Positions 7,940 to 16,678 of a stretch of 64,000 nt of DNA are shown here, piece after piece (position 1 is the first letter of the stretch; each line of letters begins with the position of its first letter). The stretch is from positions 1 through 64,000 of the forward strand of contig NZ_BOLS01000002.1 in NCBI RefSeq assembly GCF_016861785.1, given 5' to 3'. The notes below the pieces were generated by a model. That model ran no database searches, had not been told where the DNA came from, and worked only from the letters and a program-made list of their open reading frames with translations. Position numbers and translations under genes: made by a program. Origin of the DNA: Lacticaseibacillus mingshuiensis. Its GTDB lineage: Bacteria; Bacillota; Bacilli; Lactobacillales; Lactobacillaceae.

Positions 7940-10069
7940 TTAGTTCTTCAATTTGACTTGGTGCGGGGTGTAATTTTTATCTGCCTTGACGTCGTTCATC
8001 TTGTAGTAATCGCTGAACATTTGCTTGGCGACGACTTGGGCGTAATTGCCGTCTGTGTCCGCTTCTAGGTTCGGGAAGACGACGGCGATCGCGATCTGTG
8101 GGTTCGTCGCTGGAGCGAAACCGACGAAGCTCAGGGTCGTGGTCTCAAGCAGCTTCGAGGTGCTGTCTTCGGGATCGGCCCGGGTGAAGGTCTGGGCGGT
8201 CCCTGTTTTGCCAGCAACGCCTGGGTTGAGGGTGTTCAGGCTGGTCGCGGTGGTCCAACCGTTGGTACCATGGACGACCTGCCACATCCCCTGCTTGACG
8301 AGGTCGATCTGGGCCTGGATATTGGGGATCTTGCCCAAGATCGTCGGCGTGGTCACGTTTGTCGTCGCGGTCGCCTTGCCATTGTTGGCGGTCTGGCTGA
8401 TCGACTGGACGATGTAGGGCTTCATGCGGTAGCCGTTGTTGGCCACAGCCGAGACGTATTGCGCCATTTGCATCAGCGTGTACGTATCGTAGTTCCCGTA
8501 AGACAAGTCCAGCGCCGAGCCGACTGCCAGCTGGCCATTCAAAGTGGTGGCGCCTTGCAGCCCGGAGATCTCCCCAGGCAGATCGATGCCGGTGGTCAAG
8601 CCGAGTCCGAACTCGGCAAAGTACCGCCGCATTTTGTCAAAAATATCGCTGTCCATGGTCATGGAGACCTTTGGCGAATATTTCGCGTTGGCTTCGCGCA
8701 TCGCTAAATGCATCATGTAGATGTTTGAGGACACTTCCAGCGCCGAGGCGGCATTCAGTGAGCTGAACGTCCCGACTGGATAAACGGACTTTTTGACCGG
8801 GGTGGCTGGCAGATAGATCGGTGTATCGGCGATCGTATTATCTGAAACGGAGATGACGCCATCCTGCAGCGCGCCGAGAATCATGGCGGGCTTGACCGCC
8901 GACCCCATGGCAAACGCGCGGTTTAACACGCCGAGGGCATCATCCGAGACCTTGTGTGACTTCGTGTTTTGCGCTTCGCCGGCAATGGCCAACACCGCGC
9001 CGGTGCTTGGGTTCATTGCGACGGCATAGGCACCATCCGCATTGGCGGCTTCCCCGTCGGAAACGGCGCTTGCGAATGTCTTTTTCAAAATTGCTTCGAC
9101 TTTTTGCTGATAAGCCGAATCAATGGTCAAGGTGAGGTTTGCGCCTTGTTGGCCTTTGAATTTCTGCACCGAGTTGATGATCTCATTGTCGCTGCCTATC
9201 TCAACTTGGGTGCGGCTCTTGGCGCCTTTGAGGACATTTTCGTAAGCTTTTTCCAGGTAACTGATGCCGACACGGTCATTGCGGGCATAGCCATTGGCGA
9301 GGTAACCGGTCAGGCCATCGGATGGCAGGCCGGATTTTTCGCTGGAAACAGTCCCGATGATACTGGTCATGGACGCCCCATTTGGATAATGGCGTTCCCA
9401 GTCGGTGCCCAAGTTCACGCCTGGCATTTCGGTCAAATGCTCGCCGACCAGCGCCAATTCCTTTTCAGTCAATCCAGTATTTTTCAGATAGACTGTGGTC
9501 AGCGAGGTCGCCCCGTTCATGATCTTGTACAGCGCCACGCTTTGTTTCTGCTTGGCGGTGAAGGTCGGCATGTGCTTTTCGACATACTCGGTCTGGGCGG
9601 TATAAAGTTTGCCTGTATCATTTTTATATTTCGTCGCCGCATCTGGAATCTTCTGAATGACCGCGTCTGAAGCATCGCTGTCGGAAAGATAATAATCCGC
9701 GTAGTCGCGCGGCTGAAGGTTATCGGTGTCGACGGTGATGTAGGTGACCAGCTTATCGGCCACGGCGCGCATCGACGCGGCCGTCACGCCCATGCTCTTG
9801 GTGTAAGTGATCGCGTTGTTGGCCTGATTGGTGACCAGCGGCCGGCCCTGGCTGTCGAAGATCAAGCCACGAGGCACGGCGCCGGTGACCAAGGTCTGGT
9901 CGGTGCGATCGACTTCGGTCCGGAATTTTTCCCCATTGAAGATCTGCAGGTAGGCGAGCTGGGCGACCAAGGCGGCCAGCAGTAAAAAGACGAAAAAGAA
10001 GAGCAGGTTCAGCCGCAGCGGAATCTGCGACTTCACGCGTTTTGGTTTTTGTGTCCGAATGTATTTCAA
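7940..10069 (-). CDS. class B penicillin-binding protein (transpeptidase)
   Basis: A D,D-transpeptidase that cross-links peptidoglycan outside the membrane. The 709-residue protein has one N-terminal transmembrane helix (residues 22-44), a PBP dimer domain and a C-terminal transpeptidase domain with SAVK (catalytic serine), SSN and KTGTAQ motifs. Length and order fit PBP2b/PBP2-type enzymes of lactobacilli (elongation or division). The start is TTG at 10069, placed seven bases after GGGGAGA. No C-terminal PASTA repeats are present. Element B1 follows the stop codon directly. Confidence 0.93.
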   Translation of the reverse strand: MKYIRTQKPKRVKSQIPLRLNLLFFFVFLLLAALVAQLAYLQIFNGEKFRTEVDRTDQTLVTGAVPRGLIFDSQGRPLVTNQANNAITYTKSMGVTAASMRAVADKLVTYITVDTDNLQPRDYADYYLSDSDASDAVIQKIPDAATKYKNDTGKLYTAQTEYVEKHMPTFTAKQKQSVALYKIMNGATSLTTVYLKNTGLTEKELALVGEHLTEMPGVNLGTDWERHYPNGASMTSIIGTVSSEKSGLPSDGLTGYLANGYARNDRVGISYLEKAYENVLKGAKSRTQVEIGSDNEIINSVQKFKGQQGANLTLTIDSAYQQKVEAILKKTFASAVSDGEAANADGAYAVAMNPSTGAVLAIAGEAQNTKSHKVSDDALGVLNRAFAMGSAVKPAMILGALQDGVISVSDNTIADTPIYLPATPVKKSVYPVGTFSSLNAASALEVSSNIYMMHLAMREANAKYSPKVSMTMDSDIFDKMRRYFAEFGLGLTTGIDLPGEISGLQGATTLNGQLAVGSALDLSYGNYDTYTLMQMAQYVSAVANNGYRMKPYIVQSISQTANNGKATATTNVTTPTILGKIPNIQAQIDLVKQGMWQVVHGTNGWTTATSLNTLNPGVAGKTGTAQTFTRADPEDSTSKLLETTTLSFVGFAPATNPQIAIAVVFPNLEADTDGNYAQVVAKQMFSDYYKMNDVKADKNYTPHQVKLKN

Positions 10070-10113
10070 AAGCGATCTCCCCTACTCAGCGTCACGGTCA
10101 GTTTCTAAACACG

Positions 10114-10119
10114 AGTGTA
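10114..10119 (-). promoter_or_regulatory. extended -10 of the PBP gene
   Basis: TGC-TACACT on the minus strand, about 45 bases before the TTG start. The -35 region is not recognisable. Confidence 0.45.
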
Positions 10120-10157
10120 GCAAAAACCCCGCCCGAAAGCGAGGCGCTCGCCATCTA

Positions 10158-10166
10158 TGGTATAGT
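10158..10166 (+). promoter_or_regulatory. extended -10 of yfhO
   Basis: TGG-TATAGT on the plus strand, 65 bases before the yfhO start; it lies back-to-back with the PBP promoter. Confidence 0.5.
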
Positions 10167-10180
10167 AAAAGGTGTTTTTG

Positions 10181-10203
10181 TGCCGCGACGTCGCGGCATT
10201 TTT
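10181..10203 (+). terminator. terminator-like palindrome in the yfhO leader
   Basis: TGCCGCGACGTCGCGGCA, a perfect 18-base palindrome, is followed by five T residues between the yfhO promoter and its start codon. It could attenuate transcription, or it could be an operator followed by a chance T run. Confidence 0.6.
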
Positions 10204-10230
10204 AAGGTTTCTTTAGGTTGGGAGAAAAAC

Positions 10231-12852
10231 ATGCGACTGAAGCGTTTCTGGGAACGACATATCTTACTGCTCGCCTTCTTGCTGCCATGTCTGGTGATGG
10301 GCGTGTATTTCATCGTGCGCGGGGTGTGGCCATTTGGCAACAGCTCCGTCCTCACCGTGGATATGGGCCAGCAGTACATCGATTTTTACAGCTATTATCG
10401 CCAGACACTGCTCGGGCATCCCGGCCAGCTGTTTTACGCCTTCAACAACGCGCTTGGCGGCGACATGTTCGGCACATGGGCGTATTATCTCGCCAGTCCG
10501 TTCAATCTCGTGCTGCTGCTTTTTCCAAAAACGATGCTGGATCTCGCCGTCGCGGTGATGACCCTGCTCAAATATGGGGCGGCTGGCCTCACCATGGCCT
10601 ATTACCTGCGCCGCCGCGGCTGGCGCAGTCTGTGGCCCGCCACGTTCGGCTTCGCCTATGCGCTGTCCGGCTGGATGGTCGCCAACCAGTTGAACCTGAT
10701 GTGGTTTGACGGTGCAGTCTTCTTGCCGCTGGTGCTGGATGGCGTCGAGCGGCTCATCGAAGAGCGGCGCCCGTTTCGCTTCATTTTCTGGCTGACCGTC
10801 GCGATCGTTTCCAACTATTATATGGGCTACATGATCTGCCTATTCGTCGTCGGTTACTTCTTTTGGGCGGCCAGCGCCCGCAAACGCGCCTGGAAATTGC
10901 GGGTCAAGGAATTTCTGCGATTCGCCGGGGCAAGTTTGCTGGCCGGCGCGGCAAGTGCGGTGCTACTTTTGCCGACACTGTTTCAGTTGACGCAAAGCAA
11001 GGGCACCTACACGATCAAGACCATTCACTGGAAATTCGAGTATCAGCCGTGGAAAATGCTGGGCAAATTTTTCGCCGGCAGCTTTAACTTTGACCAAATG
11101 CCCAATGGCCAGCCGAATGTGTTCGTCGGCAGCCTCGTGGTGATCGCGTTTGTCCTGTATTTTGTCCTGGGCAAAATTCGCTGGCAGGAGCGGCTCACGG
11201 CCCTGGTTTGGACTGGCATTCTGGCGCTGTCGTTGATGTTTGAGCCGCTGGATCTCCTGTGGCATGGCATGCAGTTCCCCGTTTGGTACAACTACCGCTT
11301 TTCCTTTGTCGTCTGCGCCTGGCTGATCTTGCTGGCGGCGCGGGCGCTGCGCTTTTTGCCGGATGGCATCAACGTGTGGCAGCTGGCCCTCAGCTTGGCG
11401 GTTGTGCTGGCCTTGTGCGGCATGGTCTGGCTGAATGTCGATCAATTTCCGTATCTATCTGATCAACAAGTCCTGACGACCTTCCTCTTTAGCGTCGCGG
11501 CCATTGTCCTGCTGTCTGTGCGCGCCGATCAACGAAAATGGACGCCGCTTTTATTCATGGTGCTCATTCTTGGTGAAAGTACCAGCAACATGGCCCTTTC
11601 CCTGAATCAGATCAGTTACGTGTCGCACAGCGATTATCACACCTACACCGAAGCCCTGCGCGAAGGCGTCGACAAGCTGAACGTCACGACGCCGGATCGC
11701 ATCGGCAAAACAGTCTTACGGACGAAAAACGATGCGATGCAGGTCGGCTACTGGGGCACGGACCAATTCAGCTCGCTGTTTGAGCCCAGCGTGCCGCAAT
11801 TTTTCGGCAACATCGGCCAATCCGCAGGGGACAATTTTGCCGCCTACACCAACGGCACCGTGATCACCGATGCCTTGCTCGACATCCGCTACTGGCTGAC
11901 GCCCCGGACCGACGTGATCGCCACCAGCGAAAGTCCATTCCTGCCGCCACTTTCCCCGCGCCCGGACCTGCAGCGTGAGACGCACCGCGGGCAGACACGC
12001 TGGCTGACAGGCTATGAAAATGACAACGCGCTGGGTCTGGGCTTTGCGGCCAGCGACCAGATCTTGAAGACCAAATTGATCGATGGCATGCCGGTCACGA
12101 ACCAGGAAATGATCATGGCCGCGCTGACTGACCGTGATTACCAGACGCTTTTTGATAAGATCGATCTGGCGAAACCGGCGATCAAAGGCGGCACTTGGAG
12201 CGCCGGCATCGTCTCCAAGAAGAAGATCGCCAGCACCACCACCGTGACCTACACCTTCGAAGCGACTAGCAGCGACCCGTATTACCTGAAGATCGGATCC
12301 GATTTTACCGATAATCTCGTCTCGCTCACGCAAAATGGGGTGGCGGTGCCGATCTATGACACCTTCCGCGATAGCGAGCTGTTAAATATCACCCCCGGCG
12401 AGATCGGCAAAAAACAGACGCTGGTCTTCACGCTGAATAAGGACACCGCCAATTTCAGCAGTGTCGTCTTGTATCGCCTCGACCAAAGCAAAGTCACAGC
12501 CGATCTGGCCACCTTGAAACAATCCCCGTGGCGCATCGATGATTCAGGCGCCCGCCATCTTTCGGGCACCGTTTCGATCACTAAGAAAAATCAGGTCCTG
12601 ATGACCACCGTTCCAACGAGCCCGGGCTGGCACGTGACGGTCGATGGCCAGGCCGTCACCCCCCATAAGGTTCTCGGCTTGTTCATGGCACTCGAGTTGA
12701 GTCGCGGGACGCACCGCATCTCGATGACCTACACTCCGCCCTATTTGTGGGTGGGCCTCGTTGTCACAGTGATCGCCTTGCTGCTGATTTTGCTGTGGTG
12801 GTGGCTGACCCCGCGCGGTCGCCACAGCCGCGGCGCGATACGCCCAGAATAA
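10231..12852 (+). CDS. yfhO: YfhO family multi-pass membrane protein
   Basis: An 873-residue membrane protein with about a dozen hydrophobic helices in residues 10-480, a large extracytoplasmic domain (about 490-840) and a last helix (YLWVGLVVTVIALLLILLWW). YfhO proteins are GT-C-like glycosyltransferases implicated in glycosylation of teichoic acids in Bacillus and Listeria. The motif VDMGQQYIDFYSYYRQ, typical of the family, follows the first helix; its aspartate fits the metal-binding role in GT-C enzymes. GGTTGGGAG precedes the ATG. The gene is transcribed divergently from the PBP gene. Confidence 0.9.
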   Translation: MRLKRFWERHILLLAFLLPCLVMGVYFIVRGVWPFGNSSVLTVDMGQQYIDFYSYYRQTLLGHPGQLFYAFNNALGGDMFGTWAYYLASPFNLVLLLFPKTMLDLAVAVMTLLKYGAAGLTMAYYLRRRGWRSLWPATFGFAYALSGWMVANQLNLMWFDGAVFLPLVLDGVERLIEERRPFRFIFWLTVAIVSNYYMGYMICLFVVGYFFWAASARKRAWKLRVKEFLRFAGASLLAGAASAVLLLPTLFQLTQSKGTYTIKTIHWKFEYQPWKMLGKFFAGSFNFDQMPNGQPNVFVGSLVVIAFVLYFVLGKIRWQERLTALVWTGILALSLMFEPLDLLWHGMQFPVWYNYRFSFVVCAWLILLAARALRFLPDGINVWQLALSLAVVLALCGMVWLNVDQFPYLSDQQVLTTFLFSVAAIVLLSVRADQRKWTPLLFMVLILGESTSNMALSLNQISYVSHSDYHTYTEALREGVDKLNVTTPDRIGKTVLRTKNDAMQVGYWGTDQFSSLFEPSVPQFFGNIGQSAGDNFAAYTNGTVITDALLDIRYWLTPRTDVIATSESPFLPPLSPRPDLQRETHRGQTRWLTGYENDNALGLGFAASDQILKTKLIDGMPVTNQEMIMAALTDRDYQTLFDKIDLAKPAIKGGTWSAGIVSKKKIASTTTVTYTFEATSSDPYYLKIGSDFTDNLVSLTQNGVAVPIYDTFRDSELLNITPGEIGKKQTLVFTLNKDTANFSSVVLYRLDQSKVTADLATLKQSPWRIDDSGARHLSGTVSITKKNQVLMTTVPTSPGWHVTVDGQAVTPHKVLGLFMALELSRGTHRISMTYTPPYLWVGLVVTVIALLLILLWWWLTPRGRHSRGAIRPE

Positions 12853-12866
12853 ACTAGGGTCGACTC

Positions 12867-12928
12867 AAAAAAGCCAAGACCGTTACGCTCGGAGCTCTCT
12901 CCGATTGCAGCGTGTCTTGGCTTTTTTA
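12867..12928. terminator. bidirectional terminator
   Basis: AAAAAAGCCAAGAC pairs with GTCTTGGCTTTTTT around an inner arm. It serves yfhO (plus) and the GIY-YIG gene (minus). Confidence 0.9.
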
Positions 12929-12990
12929 GTAGGTGCTAGAATTAGGGCGATGATTGCCGCGCGGTCATGACGCAACGAGGCGGCCTACAG

Positions 12991-13350
12991 TCAGCGGCTT
13001 TTCGGCCGGGTATTATACCCGCGGTCATCAAAAGGTTGCAGGCGCTCGAGCCATTCCTCTTTCAGCAGTTTGACGGCATGGCGCAGATTGACAACATCGT
13101 CGGTCTTTTCTTCCCACAACACCGCATAGGAAAAGGCATCCGCGCCATATTCATCCCAATCACGCTGCAAGGCAGTCTGCCCATACGCGTGGTTGTTGAG
13201 GTTCGTCTGATAATAGCCCCACCGATTTTTGGTGTTCGGCACCGCATCGATATAGATCTTATGAGTCACGGTATTCGTGAGCTGAATCACGCCGTAATAG
13301 GTCGGCTGCAGCTTATAGTCGCGAATTTTAGCTTTCCGGTCTTCGTTCAT
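12991..13350 (-). CDS. GIY-YIG nuclease family protein
   Basis: A 119-residue protein with a small GIY-YIG-like domain: YYGVIQL (GIY position), KIYIDAVP (YIG position), the arginine in NTKNRWGYYQ and the glutamate in LWEEK. Related single-domain proteins are common in Firmicutes and lack a known substrate. The start at 13350 follows TAAGGAGA. It is the second gene of an operon with the DUF2087 regulator (10-base gap) and is probably controlled by the operator at 14090-14114. Confidence 0.8.
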   Translation of the reverse strand: MNEDRKAKIRDYKLQPTYYGVIQLTNTVTHKIYIDAVPNTKNRWGYYQTNLNNHAYGQTALQRDWDEYGADAFSYAVLWEEKTDDVVNLRHAVKLLKEEWLERLQPFDDRGYNTRPKSR

Positions 13351-13360
13351 AGTCGTCTCC

Positions 13361-14062
13361 TTAAAAGATCCGCCAATAGGTCCGCTCATCGGCTGTCCGC
13401 GCCAAAAATTGATAATCGACGAGGTAGCGTTTGAGTGTGGTGTGGTCGGAAAAAATTGTGTGGAGCAGCTGATCGACTTGCGCCCGCGAGTAATGCCGGT
13501 CAAAAATAAATTCCTGCCTGAGCCGGTACAGCACGGCAATGATCTTTTTCTGTCCTTTTGGCAACCGGGTGAGCGTCAAGCGACCATTTTCTTCATCAAA
13601 GAATTTGTCGACAATGGTCTGATACTCGGCGGGCGTGATCTTGAAGCGCGCATCTTGGCGTTCAACGCCCGGTGGCATCGGCAACCACCGCTGCGGCTTA
13701 ACTTGGCCAAACACTGCCTGATATTGCGCGAGATACAGCCGCGCTTGCTTCGCCTTTTCCCGAAATGTGAAGCGCTGGTGCCGGACTGTCGCCAAGCTCA
13801 CCTGCAGTTTTGCGGCGATCTGCGCATCGGTCTCCCCTGCGGCAAACGCGGCTAACAAGGTCTGCTGCGTGGCTGTGAGCGTGTTATATTTGTCCGTGGT
13901 CGCCAATAGCGCGTGATCCGCTCCTCCGTGGACCTGTTGGACATGCGCGGTGATCGACTCACGAGAAGGCGAGGTGTGCGAACAATAAAGGCACACCCAG
14001 AGATCCCCAACTTGGTGGTACCCCTGCGCCAACGCTTCTGTTGTCAGTGTCAATGGATCCAT
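13361..14062 (-). CDS. DUF2087 transcriptional regulator with zinc-finger-like N-terminus
   Basis: A 233-residue protein of three parts. Residues 24-46 (CLYC..H...H) look like a C2H2 zinc finger. Residues 60-110 form a LuxR-type helix-turn-helix (TATQQTLLAAFAAGETDAQI, then AAKLQVSLATVRHQ). The C-terminal 80 residues are a DUF2087 domain (KGQKKIIAVLYRL..TLKRYLVDYQFLAR..YWR). It is likely a transcription factor that binds its own promoter. ATG at 14062 lies seven bases after GAGGTG; a TTG one codon earlier is less likely. It leads the operon with the GIY-YIG gene. Confidence 0.85.
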   Translation of the reverse strand: MDPLTLTTEALAQGYHQVGDLWVCLYCSHTSPSRESITAHVQQVHGGADHALLATTDKYNTLTATQQTLLAAFAAGETDAQIAAKLQVSLATVRHQRFTFREKAKQARLYLAQYQAVFGQVKPQRWLPMPPGVERQDARFKITPAEYQTIVDKFFDEENGRLTLTRLPKGQKKIIAVLYRLRQEFIFDRHYSRAQVDQLLHTIFSDHTTLKRYLVDYQFLARTADERTYWRIF

Positions 14063-14081
14063 CAACGATCACCTCGTCAAA

Positions 14082-14110
14082 AATATACCGTTGTTGACGA
14101 ATACTGTCAA
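14082..14110 (-). promoter_or_regulatory. promoter of the DUF2087/GIY-YIG operon
   Basis: TTGACA (14105-14110), a 17-base spacer and TATATT (14082-14087): close to the consensus for a sigma-A promoter. Confidence 0.88.
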
Positions 14111-14114
14111 CAAC
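14090..14114. promoter_or_regulatory. palindromic operator GTTGTTGAC-N7-GTCAACAAC
   Basis: Perfect 9-base arms around a 7-base centre cover the -35 box and most of the spacer of the DUF2087 promoter. A protein bound here would block RNA polymerase, so autorepression by the DUF2087 protein is the simplest model. Confidence 0.82.
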
Positions 14115-14187
14115 CTTTAAGAGTTTGACGCAACTCCCCTTACGCCTCAACTTCCAACCGATTCAGGCGCGACCTCCACCGACAGTC

Positions 14188-14251
14188 AAAAAAATAGCGC
14201 CAAGCCATGGGCCTCCGAGTATTTCGGTGGCGTCATAGCTTAGCGCTTTTT
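14188..14251. terminator. bidirectional terminator after the HesB-like gene
   Basis: AAAAAAATAGCGC-CAAGC pairs with GCTTAGCGCTTTTT; inner arms extend the stem. The stretch from 14115 to 14187 shows no gene. Confidence 0.8.
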
Positions 14252-14276
14252 GTGTCTGATCTTGCAAGACTCTTTT

Positions 14277-14576
14277 TTATCCCTGCTCACTAAACGTATA
14301 GACGGGCTCATCGCGGTGCGCGTCATAATCGACCGCCATATCGAGGCCATTGAAAAACCAGGCATCGCCGGCCGTCACATAGTAATGAATCCCGTCTTTA
14401 AGAAAGTCTTCAACGACTTCTGCAGGCTTGTCGTCCCGTGTCATACCAACGGAAAAACCATCATGCACATTTGTCTTACCGTACACTTTGCCAAAAAAGC
14501 GAATGCCTGCGCCGGCTGGCAACGCGAGCTCGTCGCGAAACCACTTGCTTGCGGCGTCTGTCATTGTGATGGCCAT
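14277..14576 (-). CDS. HesB/YadR/YfhF-like protein without cysteines
   Basis: A 99-residue protein with the fold signature of the iron-sulfur biogenesis (HesB/IscA) superfamily: MTDAASKWFRDEL at the start, GAGIRFFGKVYG and the C-terminal strand GLDMAVDYD. True IscA proteins bind iron or clusters with three cysteines; this one has none. It therefore cannot bind a cluster in the usual way, and its function is unknown. The start at 14576 is fixed by AAGGAGGAATT. Family C element C1 lies upstream. Confidence 0.85.
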   Translation of the reverse strand: MAITMTDAASKWFRDELALPAGAGIRFFGKVYGKTNVHDGFSVGMTRDDKPAEVVEDFLKDGIHYYVTAGDAWFFNGLDMAVDYDAHRDEPVYTFSEQG

Positions 14577-14621
14577 TTGAATTCCTCCTTGTAACTTTGC
14601 GGTGAGCAGGGGTGTCAAAAT

Positions 14622-14987
14622 AGCGGGTGACCCGCCATCCCGCGGGCCTCCGCACCCTATTCAGTCGGGCTCCGCGGGGCAGGCCTGAGTCAGCTAGTCG
14701 GCCCAGGCCTAAACGCCCCGCTCCGCACCCATTTTCCGTTGGGCTTTGGTGCGCATGGGTGGGACATTTAGCTGGCCCTGGCACTCGATGGCCAAGTACG
14801 CCATCCAGCGCCAGGGCCATGCTAACTGCCCACCCATAAACGCGCACCTCCGCACCCTATTCCAGTCGGGTTCCGGCCCGCATGGCAGAAACATCTAGGC
14901 GTCTCATGCACTCACTGGCCAACTGCGCCAGCAAGCGCATGAGCCGACCTAGCTGTTCTGCCATCCCGCGGACCTCCGCACCCTATT
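14622..14987. repeat. family C structured element, C1 (three tandem units)
   Basis: Fills the interval between liaR and the HesB-like gene. Three palindromic units (14675-14719, 14749-14847, 14877-14972) are joined by a conserved linker, CTCCGCACCCTATTC, then GTCGGGYTCCG. The second and third units have the arms ATGGGTGGG/CCCACCCAT and ATGGCAGAA/TTCTGCCAT in the same place, plus distinct inner arms (TGGCCCTGGC/GCCAGGGCCA and CTCATGC/GCATGAG). The unpaired ACATYTAG is conserved. The last linker touches the liaR stop codon. Confidence 0.87.
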
Positions 14988-15621
14988 CTTTTTCCACTAT
15001 TCCGTGCTGGAAGGCGTAGATCGCGGCTTGGGTGCGGTCTTCAACTTCTAGCTTGGCCAAGATGTTTGAGACGTGGGTCTTGACGGTTTTGAGCGTGATG
15101 AACAACTCGTCCGCGATCTCCTGGTTGGAGCGGCCCTTGGCGATCAGTTGCAGCACCTCTCGCTCGCGATTGGTCAGATCATCGTAGAGTTCCTGCTTCG
15201 GTTTTTGCGTCAGCCGGTTCATCATTTTCGTGGTGACCTGGGGCTCAAGGACTGATTCCCCTTTGGCGGTCTGCCGAATCGCGCTGGCAATCTCCTCGGC
15301 CGTTGCGGTCTTCAATATGTAGCTCGCTGCGCCGGCTTCAAGAGCAGGATAAACTTTTTCATCATCGATAAAGCTGGTGAGGATGATGATGCGCGCCTCG
15401 GGCCATGCTGCCAAGATGCGCTTAGTAGCCTCGATGCCGTCCATATTGGGCATCACAAGGTCCATCAAGATCACATCAGGTCGCAACGCCAAGGCCATAT
15501 CGAGGCCTTCTTGTCCGTCTTTGGCTTCGCCGGCCACGGTGAGGTCTGGCTGAACGCCTAAATAGGTCGAGATACCCAAGCGCACCATTTCGTGGTCGTC
15601 CACGATCAATACTTTAATCAT
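14983..15621 (-). CDS. liaR: NarL-family response regulator LiaR/VraR-like
   Basis: Cell-envelope stress response regulator. The 212-residue protein has a receiver domain (acidic pocket DD at 8-9, phospho-acceptor aspartate in ILMDLVMP) and a C-terminal LuxR helix-turn-helix (NREREVLQLIAKGRSNQEIA). Phosphorylation by LiaS would switch on cell-wall stress genes. The start overlaps the 3' end of liaS by 8 bases and follows AAGGAAG. The order liaF-liaS-liaR is canonical. Confidence 0.94.
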   Translation of the reverse strand: MIKVLIVDDHEMVRLGISTYLGVQPDLTVAGEAKDGQEGLDMALALRPDVILMDLVMPNMDGIEATKRILAAWPEARIIILTSFIDDEKVYPALEAGAASYILKTATAEEIASAIRQTAKGESVLEPQVTTKMMNRLTQKPKQELYDDLTNREREVLQLIAKGRSNQEIADELFITLKTVKTHVSNILAKLEVEDRTQAAIYAFQHGIVEKE

Positions 15622-16678
15622 TGCTTACTTCCTTTGATAATGGGACGCGCACTTCCACGCTGGTCCCTTGGTCTGGAAAACTGATCACCTTTGCCGTTCC
15701 GCCGAGGCTTTCAGCGCGTTCCTTGATGTTCGACAACCCATAGCTCCCGGTCGTATTCTCGGTGGCCGGATCAAAGCCGACCCCGTCGTCGACCACGCGC
15801 AATACAACGCTGGTGTCGAGGTCTTTGAGATAGACCTCCAGCGTTTTCGCCTTCGCGTGGCGCAAGGTATTACTGAGGAGTTCCTGCACGATCCGAAACA
15901 GATTGTCTTCGCTGGCCGCGGACAGGTGGACATCCGCAAGCTCCCATTTGATCTGAATGCGGATCTTCGTCTGCAGTTCCTGCAAAAGCGCGATGATGCC
16001 CTGCTTCAGGGACTTGCCCTCAAGCGTCGTCGGCCGCAAATGCAAAAGCAGCGCCCGCATTTCGGCTTGCGCCTCGTTGATCACGCCTTCGATGGTCGTG
16101 ATCTGTTTGAGCTCCGGCGCTTCCGGCGTATTCTGATTCACAACTGAACGCAGCGCCGACAGCATCATCATCGCGGCAAAAAGCTGTTGTGAAACGGAGT
16201 CGTGCAGCTCGCGGGCCAAACGATGGCGCTCCTGCGTCAGAATCTCTTCCTTCGTTTCACCGGCGATCACGACAGGCGACGCCGAATAACGGGCGACCTC
16301 GCGCTGTAAGCGTATCATTTTTTGCCGCAACGCTTCAAGCATCTTTGCAACATCGCCGCCAAGCGCCGTTTCGGCCTCACCTTGCCGGGCAAAAACAGGG
16401 GCCTCAAGCTGGCCAGCCGTCAGTTGGGACAGTCGTTTGGTCAACTGATTGTGTTGGTAACGCGCCAGCCCATAACTAGTCGCCGCCACCAACACCGCGA
16501 TCAACAAGGCGCCTGCGATCACATAGGTCAAAAGTGGCGCGCCAAAAGTGGTCTGTTGAAGCAGCGCCCACATTTTATCGAGATGGCCACTGGCAACCGC
16601 CAGCATCAAAAACAGTTCCAACAGCAAGATCGAGATAAGCGCGATGAAAAATTGCCAAGCCAATCGGATCCAATTCAT
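15614..16678 (-). CDS. liaS: sensor histidine kinase LiaS/VraS-like
   Basis: A 354-residue kinase that senses envelope damage. Two N-terminal transmembrane helices (about 9-31 and 47-69) flank a very short external loop, which marks it as an intramembrane-sensing kinase. A HAMP-like linker precedes the HisKA_3 domain (HRLARELHDSVSQQLFAAMM, phospho-histidine in ELHD) and the HATPase domain (VVDDGVGFDP, GSYGLSNIKERAESLGG). It overlaps liaF by ATGA and liaR by 8 bases. Confidence 0.94.
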   Translation of the reverse strand: MNWIRLAWQFFIALISILLLELFLMLAVASGHLDKMWALLQQTTFGAPLLTYVIAGALLIAVLVAATSYGLARYQHNQLTKRLSQLTAGQLEAPVFARQGEAETALGGDVAKMLEALRQKMIRLQREVARYSASPVVIAGETKEEILTQERHRLARELHDSVSQQLFAAMMMLSALRSVVNQNTPEAPELKQITTIEGVINEAQAEMRALLLHLRPTTLEGKSLKQGIIALLQELQTKIRIQIKWELADVHLSAASEDNLFRIVQELLSNTLRHAKAKTLEVYLKDLDTSVVLRVVDDGVGFDPATENTTGSYGLSNIKERAESLGGTAKVISFPDQGTSVEVRVPLSKEVSND

